Of a DNA stretch of 64,000 nt, positions 26,975-35,519 are shown in pieces. The notes below the pieces were generated by a model, which was given only the letters and a program-made list of their open reading frames with translations, did not search any database and was not told the origin of the DNA. Each line of letters begins with the position of its first letter. The stretch's first letter is position 1. This DNA comes from Oceaniglobus roseus (GTDB lineage: Bacteria; Pseudomonadota; Alphaproteobacteria; Rhodobacterales; Rhodobacteraceae): contig NZ_PNOS01000007.1 in the NCBI RefSeq assembly GCF_002869745.1, forward strand, positions 53,696 to 117,695. Direction: 5' to 3'. The translations under genes and the position numbers were made by a program.

Positions 26975-27115
26975 TGGGCGGGGAGGTGAAGGGAAAACCG
27001 CAGGGCGACGCGGGAGAGGGGGCGGGGGGGGGGGGGCCCCCTCCCCCCCCCCCCCCCCCCCCGCCCCCCCCAGCGAAAGGGTCGCGGGGCCGGGCCCCCC
27101 CCCCCGGGTCGTGCC
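26975..27115. other. Extreme poly-G/poly-C low-complexity stretch
   Basis: This non-coding stretch holds 13 G (27024-27036), then C5, one T, 20 C (27043-27062), one G and 8 C, and later 11 C (27095-27105). The G-run-then-C-run order is what two-colour sequencing poly-G read tails would give at a join, so the local sequence may be artefactual. The 214-bp intergenic region contains no other feature I can support. Confidence 0.7.
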
Positions 27116-27152
27116 GGGCGCGGGCGATCGACGTCCTGCGGAGGAGGGGCGC

Positions 27153-28514
27153 TCAGAACACCGAGCGGATGCCGATCTGCAGCCCGAGGTTGCGGGTGTC
27201 GTAGAGATCGACATTGGAATCCCGGCGCGTGCCCTGGAAGGTCACCGTCGGCGCGAACCCGTAGAAGTCGCGGTTGGCGAAGAACAGGTCGACGCCCAGC
27301 CCCTGGCTGACATCGCGCCGCCCGCCCGCGCGGTATGGCGAGTTCTCGAAGTCGCGCAGCCCCATCTCGGCCCGGAGCGTCACCTCGGCCCCGAGCACCG
27401 GCTTCGCCAGCCGCCAGCTGGCCGCGACCGACGCGCGGGAATAGTCGAGGTCGAACCGGTCGGACAGGCTGCGCTCGGCCACCACGCCGAAGCTCAGCTG
27501 CCCGCCCGTCGGCAGGGCCCGGAACAGCGTGGCATCGAGCGTCAGGCTGCGGGCGTTGGCCGCGCGCCCGTCGAAGCGGCGCAGCACCTCGGCCTCGGCC
27601 GCGACGCGCAGCAGGGTCGTCCGGTTCAGCGCGAAGCGGCGGTCGGCGCCGAGTTCGGCGAAGCGCGACAGCACCTCGCCGCCGTACCAGTTCTGCCCGA
27701 AGTCCAGGTGCCAGCCGGTGAAGGCGCGGGCCAGCCCGTCGCCGGTGATCCACTCGCGCGCGATGCCGCCGGTGATGGCGCTGTAGGCGAAATCCGATCC
27801 CTCCACCCCCGGCGCAGCGGTGCGGGCGCTGTCCGACAGGCGGTAGGTTGTGTGCTGGAGGCCGAGGTTCAGGTCGGTCTTGGCGCGCGCGCTTTCCTTC
27901 AGCCGGTAGCGCAGCTGTGCCGATCCGGCGAACTGGACGCCAGAAAGCGCCTTGGCGGCCCCGTTCAGGGTCAGCGGCAGGCCGAACAGCTCGAACGTGT
28001 CCTGGGTCGACCCGCCGTTGGCGTTCGAGGTCGGCGCGATGCTGAAGTTGAGGCTGGCCGAGAAGGGATTGCGCGCCCGGACATAGCGGAAGTCACGGAT
28101 CGCCAGGTCGCGCATCTGCTCGGTCGGGGCGTTCTGCGCGGCGCGGCGCAGCCAGAACTGGGCGCGGGTCCGCTTCTCGGCCGAGGCCAGGGCCTGGGCC
28201 ACCAGCATGGCGGCGCGGTAGCGGTCGGCCGGGCTGTCCGCGCTCGCCCAGGTCTCGCGCGCGGCGGCCTCGGCCTCGGCGTTGCGGCCGAGGTCGCGCA
28301 GCGCCCGGGCCCGCACCTGCAGCGCGGTCTGGTCGCCGGGATCGCGCGCGAGCAGCGACGAGGCCATGGCCAGGGCAAGGTCGGGCCGCCCCGCCGCCAC
28401 CGCCTGCACCGCCGCCACCCGCATCTCCGCGGGCGCGAGGGATTCGGCGCGCAGGGGCCGGGCGGGGGCCAGCGCCAGCAGGAGGGCGGTGGCCAGGGCA
28501 GCGGCAGCTTTCAC
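27153..28514 (-). CDS. Surface lipoprotein assembly modifier (Slam), TPR plus beta-barrel
   Basis: A 453-residue outer-membrane protein. After a signal peptide (AAALATALLLALAPARPLRA) come TPR-like helices to about residue 145 (VAAGRPDLALAMASSLLARDPGDQTALQVRARALRDLGRNAEA). A barrel-type second half (DUF560) of alternating aromatic strands follows, ending in Phe (IGIRSVF), the barrel-assembly C-terminus. Slam proteins translocate lipoproteins to the cell surface. The gene lies 7 bp downstream of a surface-lipoprotein-like gene, the expected client pair (type XI secretion-like). Confidence 0.85.
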   Translation of the reverse strand: MKAAAALATALLLALAPARPLRAESLAPAEMRVAAVQAVAAGRPDLALAMASSLLARDPGDQTALQVRARALRDLGRNAEAEAAARETWASADSPADRYRAAMLVAQALASAEKRTRAQFWLRRAAQNAPTEQMRDLAIRDFRYVRARNPFSASLNFSIAPTSNANGGSTQDTFELFGLPLTLNGAAKALSGVQFAGSAQLRYRLKESARAKTDLNLGLQHTTYRLSDSARTAAPGVEGSDFAYSAITGGIAREWITGDGLARAFTGWHLDFGQNWYGGEVLSRFAELGADRRFALNRTTLLRVAAEAEVLRRFDGRAANARSLTLDATLFRALPTGGQLSFGVVAERSLSDRFDLDYSRASVAASWRLAKPVLGAEVTLRAEMGLRDFENSPYRAGGRRDVSQGLGVDLFFANRDFYGFAPTVTFQGTRRDSNVDLYDTRNLGLQIGIRSVF

Positions 28515-28521
28515 GGGGCGA

Positions 28522-29547
28522 TCACCTGTAGACGATGAATCCGCCTGTCTCGCGGACGGTCGGGGTGCTGGGGAAGCGCGGATCGGTCGAGGTGACGACG
28601 ACGACGCCGGTGATCTCCTCGGCGTTGGGGCCCGCCATCATGGCGTAGAAATTGCCCGCCTCGAAGCCCTCGCCGCCGATGTTCGAGAATGCCTCGCCCG
28701 CCAGCTCGCCGTTGGCGTCCGCCACCCCGTCGCCGATGCGGAACCGGATCACCGGCAGGGCGCCGATGGTGTTGGTCGGGTTGGCGGTGTTCCACGCCGA
28801 GATCACGTCCTGCGTCACGTCGTTGCCGGCGATGTCGAAGATCCGCCGGTTGGTGATCTGCGCCGTCACGCCCTGGCCGTCGTTGAAGTCCTCGAAGTCG
28901 ACCTGAACCGCCGCATCGCCCTGCGTGTATTCCAGCCCGCCGACGCCGTCGAAGTCCCGGAGGCCGGCATACTGGCCGGTGTAAGAGCCCTGTCCCGTGG
29001 TGGGCAGGGTCACGCCGGTGTCGCGCTGGTAGATGAAGCCGCCGAAGCCGTAGTTGACGTAGCTGCCGGTGCGCACGATGGCGAACTGGGTGTTGCCGCT
29101 GTTCGACACGCCGTAGATCGCCCGGTAGGCGAACTGGTTGATCGGCTGGCCGTTGAACACGTCGTCGGCCACGGTCGCGCTTTCGTAGACGGCAAAGGGC
29201 CCGAGGCTGCTGACCGCGGTGCCGCGGGCATAGACGCTCTGACCCGAGGTCACGCCGTCGAAGGCGAGGTTGTCGACGAGAAACGTGTCGGTCGTCCCGT
29301 CGTAGGCGATGTTCTCGGCGTAGCCATTGCCGTTCGCGTCGCGGGCTTCCTTGCGGAAGATGGTGCTGGAGGGCGTCGGGCTGGCGGTGCCGGGCGGAAG
29401 TCCGTCGCGGGTGATCGGGGTGCCGTCGTCGCCGCCGCCATTGCCTCCGCCATTGTCGCCGCCGGTGTCGGGATTGAACGGGTTCACGCCGCCGCTGCAG
29501 GACGCCAGGGCGACCAGCGCGCCGACCGCCAGAAGTTTCTTGATCAT
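28522..29547 (-). CDS. TbpB-like surface lipoprotein, probable Slam client
   Basis: A 341-residue lipoprotein with lipobox LASC (Cys17). A flexible Gly/Asp linker (about residues 28-42) precedes the remainder, which is beta-rich with Gly/Tyr-rich strands ([10 protein letters not shown]...[31 protein letters not shown]). It ends with an 8-strand-like barrel domain ([27 protein letters not shown]) as in transferrin-binding-protein-B-like lipoproteins. Linker-plus-barrel is typical of Slam-exported proteins. Its ligand is unknown. The divergent thyX start lies 208 bp upstream. Confidence 0.8.
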   Translation of the reverse strand: MIKKLLAVGALVALASCSGGVNPFNPDTGGDNGGGNGGGDDGTPITRDGLPPGTASPTPSSTIFRKEARDANGNGYAENIAYDGTTDTFLVDNLAFDGVTSGQSVYARGTAVSSLGPFAVYESATVADDVFNGQPINQFAYRAIYGVSNSGNTQFAIVRTGSYVNYGFGGFIYQRDTGVTLPTTGQGSYTGQYAGLRDFDGVGGLEYTQGDAAVQVDFEDFNDGQGVTAQITNRRIFDIAGNDVTQDVISAWNTANPTNTIGALPVIRFRIGDGVADANGELAGEAFSNIGGEGFEAGNFYAMMAGPNAEEITGVVVVTSTDPRFPSTPTVRETGGFIVYR

Positions 29548-29755
29548 GAGGTTCGCCTGTACGCTGCCTGTTGTTTTTCGGCATTGGTCGCAGCCGGGTC
29601 ACGCTTCTGTCAAGCGCGCCCCGGCGGTCGGTGTCGATTGGCGGGGGCTTGTGGGAAATCGACACCATCCCCGCGGTCGTCGGACGGCCTGGCGATGGCG
29701 GATCCGTCCCGGCGCCGCTATGGTCGCCGCGATCACCGAGCGAAGGAGCGCGCCC

Positions 29756-30676
29756 ATGACCCTGACCCCCGAGCAGCAGGCCGAGATCGACGCCCTGCGC
29801 GCCAGCCCGAAACCCACCCTGCGCGCGGTGTCCGAGGGGATGGAGAAACATCTCTACGTCGCCCACCCGGTGCTCGACCACGGCTTCGTGCGGGTGATCG
29901 ACTACATGGGCGACGACGCGGCGATCTGCCAGGCGGCGCGGGTCAGCTATGGCCGCGGCACCAAGTCGGTCAGCAACGACGAGGGGCTGATCCGCTACCT
30001 CATGCGGCACTGGCACTCGACCCCCTTCGAGATGTGCGAGGTCAAGCTGCACGTGAAGCTGCCGGTCTTCGTCGCCCGCCAGTGGATCCGCCACCGCACC
30101 GCCAACGTCAACGAATACTCCGCCCGCTACTCGATCCTCGACCGCGAGTTCTACATCCCCGAGCCTTCCGCCCTCGCCGCCCAGTCCACCGTCAACAACC
30201 AGGGCCGCGGCGCGGTGCTGGAGGGGGCCGAGGCGGCGCGGGTGCTCGATCTCCTGAAATCCGACGCCAACCGCGCCTACGACCATTACGAGGAGATGCT
30301 CTCGGACACCGCCCCCGACGGCACCCCGCAATCGGGCCTCGCGCGCGAGCTGGCGCGGATGAACCTGCCCGCCAACATCTACACCCAGTGGTACTGGAAG
30401 GTGGACCTGCACAACCTGTTCCACTTCCTGCGCCTGCGTGCCGACGCCCACGCCCAGTACGAGATCCGCGTCTACGCCGAGGCCATCGCCGCCTGCGTCG
30501 CCGACTGGGTCCCGGCGGCCTACGGCGCCTTCGAGGACTACCGCATGGGCGGCGCGACGCTGTCGGCGACGGCCATCGACTGCCTGAAGCGGATGCTGAA
30601 GGGCGAGCAGGTGACCCAGGAGACCTCCGGCATGAGCAAGGGGGAATGGCGGGAGTTCATGGGGGTGTTGGGGTGA
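29756..30676 (+). CDS. thyX: Flavin-dependent thymidylate synthase
   Basis: A 306-residue ThyX. The signature RHRX7S is at residues 112-122 ([11 protein letters not shown]), with HSTPFE (substrate/FAD) before it and R-rich C-terminal FAD contacts. It methylates dUMP using methylene-tetrahydrofolate and FADH2, replacing ThyA. ATG 29756 follows AAGGAG 7 bp upstream. Its stop overlaps the GTG of the next, AT-rich gene (GTGA), so that gene is translationally coupled to an essential nucleotide gene. Confidence 0.95.
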   Translation: MTLTPEQQAEIDALRASPKPTLRAVSEGMEKHLYVAHPVLDHGFVRVIDYMGDDAAICQAARVSYGRGTKSVSNDEGLIRYLMRHWHSTPFEMCEVKLHVKLPVFVARQWIRHRTANVNEYSARYSILDREFYIPEPSALAAQSTVNNQGRGAVLEGAEAARVLDLLKSDANRAYDHYEEMLSDTAPDGTPQSGLARELARMNLPANIYTQWYWKVDLHNLFHFLRLRADAHAQYEIRVYAEAIAACVADWVPAAYGAFEDYRMGGATLSATAIDCLKRMLKGEQVTQETSGMSKGEWREFMGVLG

Positions 30677-31740
30677 GCGAACGCGCGGAGCTTGCTGCTC
30701 AATTCGAGACATTAGTCGGCGAAATTCTTCGCAAATACATTAAGGGTGCGGATGTTTCCAGAAACAGAAAGGTGGATGAACAATTTGGGTTTGTGGATCT
30801 AATACTAAGTGCCTCTGGAAAAAGATATGCAGTCGAAGTGAAGATATTTGGTGATCTGCATATTCCCGATTTTTACCTGCGCGACAGCTTCCGACAGGTT
30901 AGAAACTGCTTAGCTCATGGAGCTTTCGACTATGGATTGCTAGTAGTAAGCGGTCTTGTTTCTCAAGCAGGGAGAAAAACTGCCGAGCGCCTCTCCGACC
31001 GAGTTTTGTTACTCGATCTGCAGGATCTATTGGGAATGGCATTGCAGACCGGACATCAAACTATACTCAAAAACCTTATTTCAATGCTGGCTCCGTTCTC
31101 TCAGATTGAGCCACAGCCAAATATTTCTAGTGAAATGCCTTTGGAGCTTTTCCATCTTGAGCGGACCTTGGTGGAAAATGAAACTGATGATTCAAGCGAG
31201 ACGTTATTGCATTCAGAAGAGTTCAAAAGACAACTGAATGCTCTCCGCTGTGGGCGTGCTTCAGCTCGAAGCTACGAAAATCTCATCGAAAGTATTTTGA
31301 AACGTTTGTTATCTGCGCACTTGGAAAATTGGCAAAGTCAGGTGCGGAGTGACACCGGGATGTCTCGAAACGACTTTGTTGCACGTGTAAATTCTCAACA
31401 TGATTTTTGGTCTGTGGTAAGGGATCACTTTAACTCACTATATGTGATTTTTGAGATGAAAAATTATTGTGATACAGTGGGTCAAGATCAGATATTTGCA
31501 ACAGAGCGATATCTTTATCGTAATGCGCTGCGCAATTCCGCGTTCTTGTTCTCTAGGCGGGGCCTTACGGAGAATGCAGATAAGGCGGCAAAGGGCGCGC
31601 TTCGAGAGCATGGTAAGCTCATTTTGGGGTTTAATGATGCAGACTTGGCTGAAATGTTGGACCTGTGGGGATCTGGGGATGATCCAGTCATCGTGATGTC
31701 GCAGAAACTAGACAAGATGCTCATTGAGATAGAACGATAG
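30673..31740 (+). CDS. AT-rich protein with two PD-(D/E)XK nuclease-like domains (putative defence or repair)
   Basis: A 355-residue protein of about 45% GC by eye, against about 67% around it. Domain 1 (residues 10-120) has the restriction-endonuclease-like core: helix [13 protein letters not shown], Asp42 in FVDLIL, and E55-x-K57 in YAVEVKIFG, then a QVRNCL...LLVVSGL half. Domain 2 (residues 198-355) repeats it: helix [13 protein letters not shown], Asp234 in RNDFVARV, and E261-x-K263 in YVIFEMKNY, followed by [11 protein letters not shown] and a strand-helix end. GTG 30673 lies in the thyX stop and is the only sensible start. I know no characterised relative; a foreign nuclease-type gene is inferred. 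No mobile-element genes flank it. Confidence 0.7.
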   Translation: MSERAELAAQFETLVGEILRKYIKGADVSRNRKVDEQFGFVDLILSASGKRYAVEVKIFGDLHIPDFYLRDSFRQVRNCLAHGAFDYGLLVVSGLVSQAGRKTAERLSDRVLLLDLQDLLGMALQTGHQTILKNLISMLAPFSQIEPQPNISSEMPLELFHLERTLVENETDDSSETLLHSEEFKRQLNALRCGRASARSYENLIESILKRLLSAHLENWQSQVRSDTGMSRNDFVARVNSQHDFWSVVRDHFNSLYVIFEMKNYCDTVGQDQIFATERYLYRNALRNSAFLFSRRGLTENADKAAKGALREHGKLILGFNDADLAEMLDLWGSGDDPVIVMSQKLDKMLIEIER

Positions 31741-31847
31741 TTTGACTTCTAATCTGCTCCCTTAGATCATAGTATCTTTTTGGATTTGGTATGGTGTAGA
31801 AAGATCGGTCGTGCCGGTGGTGATCTCATTTTTCTGATCAAATAATG

Positions 31848-32246
31848 CTAGTTTTTGAGCCATGCAGCAATTTCTGTGTGCATGGGAATGGCAAAAATCA
31901 TGACCCCAACCCAAACCCCCACAACCACCACCGCAGCCATCCAGCTCCGCGGCCGCGCCTCCATTTCCGCCGCCCGCGCCCGGAACTCCGCCATCAGCGG
32001 CCCCGGGATCAGCCGCACCGCCAGCATAAGCCCCAGCGGTACGATCAGCAGGTCGTCGAGCAGCCCCAGCACCGGGATGACATCCGGGATCAGGTCGACG
32101 GGGCTCAGGGCATAGGCGGCGGTCAGCGCGCCCACTAGCCGGGCGGACCAGGGCGTGCGCCGGTCCCGCGCCGCGAGCCACACCGCCAGCACGTCGCGCT
32201 TCACCCTCCGCGCCCAGCCCCGAAGCCGGTCGAGCCCCTTCGCCAT
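31848..32246 (-). CDS. YkvA-family DUF1232 membrane protein
   Basis: About 132 residues. The DUF1232 signature is clear in [37 protein letters not shown], with a second hydrophobic segment near the C-terminus ([19 protein letters not shown]). ATG 32246 is the annotated start; GTG 32291 in frame would add 15 residues. The function is unknown. Its last codons reach into the AT-rich segment that follows the nuclease gene, so the composition border lies at about 31850. Confidence 0.85.
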   Translation of the reverse strand: MAKGLDRLRGWARRVKRDVLAVWLAARDRRTPWSARLVGALTAAYALSPVDLIPDVIPVLGLLDDLLIVPLGLMLAVRLIPGPLMAEFRARAAEMEARPRSWMAAVVVVGVWVGVMIFAIPMHTEIAAWLKN

Positions 32247-32425
32247 GCCCGATGCCACGCCCCATTCCCCTTTGCACGGATCGTCCGCCACCCGTCATAC
32301 GTGGGTCGTCCGCGTCTCACACGCCGATTTTCGTCGCTCCCGAGGGATGACAGATGCGTGAACTTCGGCCATGATTCGGCGCGATCCCGGGCGCCCTCGC
32401 GGCGCCTCCAACCCGAAGGCCCCCG

Positions 32426-32761
32426 ATGACGACCCTGACGCTTTATGGCATCCCGACCTGCGACACCTGCAAGAAGGCCATGAAATCCCTCGAAAATGCC
32501 GGTCACGAGGTCGCCTTCCGCGACGTCCGGGCCGATCCGCTCAGCTCGGCCGAATGGGACGAGCTGCTGCTGGAGTTCGGCGACCGGCTGGTCAACGTCA
32601 ACTCGACCACCTACCGCGGCCTGTCGGACTGGATGAAGGCCTCGGACCCCGAGGAGCAGCTGGCCGCCCACCCGACCCTGATGAAGCGCCCGGTGATCCG
32701 CAGCGACGAACGGATCTGGCTCGGATGGGACAGCGGGGTGCAGGCGGCGCTTCTCGACTGA
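32426..32761 (+). CDS. ArsC/Spx-family (YffB-like) thioredoxin-fold protein
   Basis: A 111-residue protein with the N-terminal YGIPTCDTCKKAMKSLE active-site loop (CxxC) and an ArsC-type C-terminus (STTYRGLSDWMKASDPEEQLAAHPTLMKRPVIRSDERIWLGW). It is closer to the YffB/Spx-like reductases than to true arsenate reductases. It probably reduces a disulfide or glutathione adduct; the substrate is unknown. Confidence 0.87.
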   Translation: MTTLTLYGIPTCDTCKKAMKSLENAGHEVAFRDVRADPLSSAEWDELLLEFGDRLVNVNSTTYRGLSDWMKASDPEEQLAAHPTLMKRPVIRSDERIWLGWDSGVQAALLD

Positions 32762-32827
32762 CGGGAAATGATGCAACCGGTTGCGGCCCTGGTGCGTAGA
32801 CGACAGGAACCGCAGCCGGAGCCGCCA

Positions 32828-33226
32828 ATGCAGATCGCCATCCTCTACGCCGTCGCCACCGTCGTCTTCCTTGCCGCCGACGCGGTGATGCTGCGGCTGG
32901 TGATGAAACCGCTCTTCACCCGCCACCTCGGCGACGCCATCCTCGACAGCCCGCGCCTTGGCGCCGCGGTGGTGTTCTATCTCTTCTACGTCGCGGGCGC
33001 CGTCTATCTCGTCGCCCTTCCGGCCCTGCGCGCCGACCAGCCGACTATGGCGCTGCTGAACGGCGCGCTGCTGGGCGCGGTCGCCTACGGAACCTACGAG
33101 TTCACCAGCTACGCGGTGATGCGCGACTGGTCCCTGCAGCAGGTGGCGGTCGACGGCATCTGGGGCACGGTCCTGACCGGCGTCAGCCTGTGGCTGGGCG
33201 TGCTGGCCGCCCGCGCCTTCGCCTGA
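32828..33226 (+). CDS. DUF2177 membrane protein
   Basis: A 132-residue protein with four hydrophobic helices (ILYAVATVVFLAADAVML; AAVVFYLFYVAGAVYLVAL; LNGALLGAVAYGTYEFTSYAV; WGTVLTGVSLWLGVLAA). It matches the DUF2177 family, of unknown function. ATG 32828 is preferred over the in-frame ATG at 32768. Confidence 0.85.
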   Translation: MQIAILYAVATVVFLAADAVMLRLVMKPLFTRHLGDAILDSPRLGAAVVFYLFYVAGAVYLVALPALRADQPTMALLNGALLGAVAYGTYEFTSYAVMRDWSLQQVAVDGIWGTVLTGVSLWLGVLAARAFA

Positions 33227-33232
33227 GCGCCG

Positions 33233-34795
33233 TCAGCCGACCCTGCGGTAGTCGATCCCACGGGCCAGCCAGCAGCCGACGGTCAGCCCGTCGACCCGCC
33301 CGCCCGCGTCGCGCCGGGCGCGCAGGGTCCAGTCCCCCGGCGCCGGCGCATCCATCGACCGGCGCGTCGCGAGGATCCACGTGTCCTGCCCGACGGGGTG
33401 GACCGGTTCGATCCGTCCCTGGCCCAGCATCCCCGCGCACCACGCGGCGAGGGCGCCGTCCCGCGCCTCGACCGTGAGGCGGGCGCCGAGTTCGGCGCTC
33501 TCGTAGACGCCCGCGATGGCTTCGCGGTCGCCGGCGGTCACGGCGGGCAGGGGCTGCATCAGCGTCTCCAGGTGCTCCCCCTCGCGCCGCATGCGCAGCG
33601 CCTCGCCCTCGCGGTGCAGCGTGACGCCGGGCGCGCCGATGCCGCCGCCCGAGACCTGCGTCAGTGCCTGCGCGCCGGTGGCGTAGTGCAGCTTCAGCGT
33701 GTCGCCGTCCCGGAGGATTCGCGCCAGCAGCCCGGTCTCGGGACAGATCCATTGCCCCTCCCAGCCCGGAGGCGGCGCCGCGGTCGCGGCCGGGGCGTGG
33801 TCCAGGGCGGCCTCCATAACCTCGCGGGCGGCGCCCCGCGCATCGGCCTCGTGGTTGAACATCACCACCACGGACAGCCGGGCCGCCGCGGCGTGGATCC
33901 GGTGCGCCCGGAACCCCCGAAGCGCACCGCCATGGCCCGTCGTCGGCAGCCCGGCGACCGTGTCGTGGCCCAGCCCGAAGCCATAGCGCGCCGGGGTGCC
34001 GTCGGCGAAGACCGGAGGGCGGGAGAGCCGGGCATAGAGCGCGTCCGGATCGTCCCGCGTCGCGTCGATCCAGCATTCGTAGGCGAGCATGTCGTCGAGG
34101 GCGGCCGAGATGCCCGCGTCGCCGATCCAGAAGATGCCGTTCTCCGCCGGGAAGAAGCCGGTGGCGGGGGTGCCCTCGTACCCTGTCACGTCGTCCGCGG
34201 GTCGGCGGGTGTCCGCCGTGAGCGTGGCCGTCTTCATCCCCGCCGGGCGCCAGATGTGTTCCGCATAGAGCGCGGCCAGATCCTCCCCGGTCTCCGCCTC
34301 GATGATCTCGGCGAGGATGCGGAAGTTGCCGTTCGAGTAGGAATAGCCGGTGCCGGGCGCGAAATGGCCGGACTTCATCCGCCCGATCAGCGGCAGCGCG
34401 TCCTCGCGGCGGAAGGTCTGCTCGGCCAGGGCGCCGTGGAGGATCGACAGCGCCCAGTAGTCCCGCAGCCCGGACTGGTTGTCGCAGAGCTGCCGGAGGC
34501 GGGGCAGGGGGCCCTCGAAATCGGGCAGGAACGCGCGGACCCGGTGGTCGAACCCTTCGGGTTCGCCCAGTCGCGACAGGAGGACGCCGCAGGTGAACTG
34601 CTTGGTGATCGAACAGATCGGCAGCCGCGTGGCCGCGGTCATCGGGCGGCGCGCGGTCAGGTCGGCATGGCCCCAGGCCCGCGCCGCGACGATGCGCCCT
34701 TCGTGGACCACGCCCGCGACGCCGCCCGGTCCGGCAAAGCGCTGGTGCAGCGCGTCGAGGGCATCGCGCAGGCGAGAGGTGTCTGGTGTCGTCAT
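33233..34795 (-). CDS. Serine hydrolase of the D-aminopeptidase (DAP, beta-lactamase-fold) family
   Basis: A 520-residue protein, the same length as Ochrobactrum DAP. It keeps the penicillin-recognising triad at near-identical positions: Ser62-I-T-Lys65, Tyr153-S-Asn155, and HGG at 288-290. The catalytic domain is followed by two beta-barrel-like domains. No signal peptide is seen, so it is probably cytoplasmic. The family releases N-terminal D-residues from small peptides; the substrate here is inferred. ATG 34795 is chosen to fit that numbering. It ends 6 bp from the convergent DUF2177 stop. Confidence 0.82.
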   Translation of the reverse strand: MTTPDTSRLRDALDALHQRFAGPGGVAGVVHEGRIVAARAWGHADLTARRPMTAATRLPICSITKQFTCGVLLSRLGEPEGFDHRVRAFLPDFEGPLPRLRQLCDNQSGLRDYWALSILHGALAEQTFRREDALPLIGRMKSGHFAPGTGYSYSNGNFRILAEIIEAETGEDLAALYAEHIWRPAGMKTATLTADTRRPADDVTGYEGTPATGFFPAENGIFWIGDAGISAALDDMLAYECWIDATRDDPDALYARLSRPPVFADGTPARYGFGLGHDTVAGLPTTGHGGALRGFRAHRIHAAAARLSVVVMFNHEADARGAAREVMEAALDHAPAATAAPPPGWEGQWICPETGLLARILRDGDTLKLHYATGAQALTQVSGGGIGAPGVTLHREGEALRMRREGEHLETLMQPLPAVTAGDREAIAGVYESAELGARLTVEARDGALAAWCAGMLGQGRIEPVHPVGQDTWILATRRSMDAPAPGDWTLRARRDAGGRVDGLTVGCWLARGIDYRRVG

Positions 34796-34920
34796 GGATG
34801 TCCTGCGTTCGGCCGGGCGCTTCGGGAAGGGCGCCGCCTCACAGTCGGACCAGAACGCGCGCATGTCCATGGCACCCGGTTGAGGTGGCTGAACATTCGC
34901 ACTGTCTTGGTGGTTCCCAT

Positions 34921-34995
34921 TGGAGCGGGCGATGAGATTCGAACTCACGACCCTAACCTTGGCAAGGTTATGCTCTACCCCTGAGCTACGCCCGC
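34921..34995 (-). tRNA. tRNA-Gly (GCC anticodon)
   Basis: Read on the minus strand it folds as a full cloverleaf: acceptor GCGGGCG/CGCCCGC, D arm GCTC/GAGC, anticodon loop TTGCCAA (GCC) on stem TAACC/GGTTA, variable GGGTC, and T arm GTGAG-TTCGAAT-CTCAT. The 3' TCCA is encoded. It is 75 nt long with no intron. The following 97 bp to the MAPEG gene contain nothing else I recognise. Confidence 0.97.
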
Positions 34996-35092
34996 GTCCT
35001 TGGGTGAGGGGGAGATATCCAGACTCGCGGGTGGCTGCAAGGGCAAATTTCGACCCGGCCGCGAAAAATCCGCCTCGGCCGCGGCGCCCCGG

Positions 35093-35479
35093 TCAGAGCA
35101 CGCCCTCGACCAGCAGGACGGCGGCGGTCACGCCGATCTGGGTGAAGGTCAGGCCCATGCCCGCGACGCGGAACGCCTGTCCCGCGCCCTCGAACGACAA
35201 CGCATAGGCGTGGCTGAGGCGGCCGAGCAGCAGCATCAGGCCCAGCAGGTGCACCCAGGGGCCGGGCAGGCCGCCCGCTTCGGCGAGGGCCAGAAGGAAC
35301 AGCCCGAACACCGCATATTCGGCGCAGTTGCCGTGGGCTCGGATCCGGCGCTGCAAGGCGGGATCGCCGCCGTCGCCGAGAGAGACGCTGGCGCTGCGGC
35401 GCGCGAAGATGACCCGCGCCGACAGGACCAGGAACAGGGCGGCAAGGAGGGCGGCATAGGGCGACGTGGCGGCAAACAT
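35093..35479 (-). CDS. MAPEG-family membrane protein
   Basis: A 128-residue protein with four hydrophobic helices. MAPEG features are RRSASVSLGDGGDPALQRRIRAHGNCAEYAVFGLFLLALAE (the R-x(3)-N/E pattern that binds glutathione) and LLGLMLLLGRLSHAY. MAPEG proteins include glutathione transferases and eicosanoid-enzyme relatives; no specific substrate can be given. Confidence 0.88.
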   Translation of the reverse strand: MFAATSPYAALLAALFLVLSARVIFARRSASVSLGDGGDPALQRRIRAHGNCAEYAVFGLFLLALAEAGGLPGPWVHLLGLMLLLGRLSHAYALSFEGAGQAFRVAGMGLTFTQIGVTAAVLLVEGVL

Positions 35480-35519
35480 GGCGCTCTCCTTCGGCGGCCG
35501 ATCCCCGATCTACGTGCGG

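Noticed and set aside
27111..28538. 475-residue plus-strand open frame opposite the Slam gene
   Set aside because: Composition is biased and motif-free, while the minus strand shows signal peptide, TPR and barrel features.
27153..29547. Reading the Slam/TbpB-like pair as a transferrin receptor (TbpA/TbpB)
   Set aside because: The translocator lacks TonB-box and plug features and instead has TPRs; only the client resembles TbpB.
30700..31850. Genomic island with attachment sites around the AT-rich nuclease gene
   Set aside because: I found no direct repeats, integrase or transposase at its edges, and the nearest tRNA lies 3 kb away. Only the single gene and about 100 bp downstream are AT-rich.
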